A stretch of 64,000 nt of DNA from CAVUCH01 sp963697705 (GTDB taxonomy: Bacteria; Acidobacteriota; Vicinamibacteria; Vicinamibacterales; JAENWD01), in NCBI GenBank assembly GCA_963697705.1, contig CAVOPA010000019.1, positions 372,001 through 436,000 on the forward strand, in the 5' to 3' direction. The position numbers and the translations under genes were made by a program. The notes under the pieces were generated by a model, which saw only the letters and a program-made list of their open reading frames with translations, ran no database searches and was not told the origin of the DNA. Each line of letters begins with the position of its first letter. Position 1 is the first letter of the stretch. Shown piece by piece: positions 63,919 to 64,000 of this stretch.

Positions 63919-64000
63919 ATGTTCGCGCGAATTCACACGTGGGCCTCGTTCGTCCGATTCAGCCACTCCGTTTTCGCGCTGCCGTTTGCGTTGACGGGCG
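63919..64000 (+). CDS. UbiA-family prenyltransferase, N-terminus only (probable MqnP)
   Basis: The window ends 82 nt into this gene. The visible residues (FARIHTWASFVRFSHSVFAL, then PFALTG) match the start of UbiA prenyltransferases, especially those clustered with mqn genes (MqnP), which attach the polyprenyl tail in menaquinone synthesis. It starts 5 nt after the amidohydrolase stop. Function is from N-terminus and context only. Confidence 0.75.
   Translation, partial: MFARIHTWASFVRFSHSVFALPFALTG

Overview
The window is GC-rich DNA that looks like a chromosomal segment of an Acidobacteriota, most likely a Vicinamibacteria-type member. The clues are a FecR/DUF6600 protein, a small DUF6677-type membrane protein, the remnant of an acidobacterial-style (ADOP) permease, a futalosine-route menaquinone cluster, an HspR-controlled dnaK operon and full Gram-negative envelope machinery (BamA, Skp, LolCD, Lnt, lipid A genes). 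The assignment rests on gene content only. I saw no rRNA, tRNA, CRISPR array, phage region or transposase gene.

Layout. 0-3.7 kb: FtsX-type ABC permease with an AttH/CrtC-like partner. 3.7-7.2 kb (minus): mobA-argS-glutamine amidotransferase. 7.2-13.6 kb (plus): V4R-like protein, TPR protein, SPOR protein, lnt, prfB with its programmed +1 frameshift, cupin. 13.6-20 kb: ADOP-permease remnant, three small envelope genes, PBP1A and a FecR/DUF6600 protein. 20-23.7 kb: dnaK-dnaJ-hspR behind a near-consensus promoter. 23.7-33 kb: dnaC-like loader, hemW, two envelope proteins, acyl-CoA dehydrogenase, meaB, metallo-hydrolase, mtnP and a PfkB kinase. 33-39.5 kb (minus): tetR-adaptor-RND-TolC efflux operon. 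39.8-44.1 kb: spermidine-synthase-like membrane protein and four small membrane genes. 44.2-50 kb: enoyl-CoA hydratase, ribH-nusB-lysS, a four-helix-bundle (S23) gene, lolC and lolD. 50-59.5 kb: clpC, bamA, skp, a fused fabZ-lpxA, lpxI and a Gfo/Idh oxidoreductase. 59.5-64 kb: a cysteine-free MqnE-like protein, mqnA, mqnC, an aminofutalosine-deaminase-like amidohydrolase and the start of a UbiA prenyltransferase.

Functional themes are envelope assembly (lipoprotein maturation and export, outer-membrane protein insertion, lipid A, peptidoglycan), protein quality control (DnaK/DnaJ/HspR, ClpC), translation (ArgRS, LysRS, RF2) and menaquinone synthesis.

The most unusual signal is in the gaps between genes. 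Many junctions carry arrays of short (6-14 nt) quasi-repeats, often as two facing arms that could form large hairpins. The unit differs from junction to junction (GGTTCC, GGCTCCA, AGGGCTA, GGATGC, TGCATTG, GGACACTAGACACT), but the architecture is shared. One pair of arms, a 25-bp inverted repeat with 22 matches, encloses the S23 gene like the ends of a small mobile cassette.

At least five conserved genes (dnaC-like, acyl-CoA dehydrogenase, PfkB, ribH, amidohydrolase) contain a single-base indel. The metallo-hydrolase has an in-frame amber codon, and the RND gene has lost its stop. As ribH is affected, sequence error is a serious possibility and each should be checked against reads.
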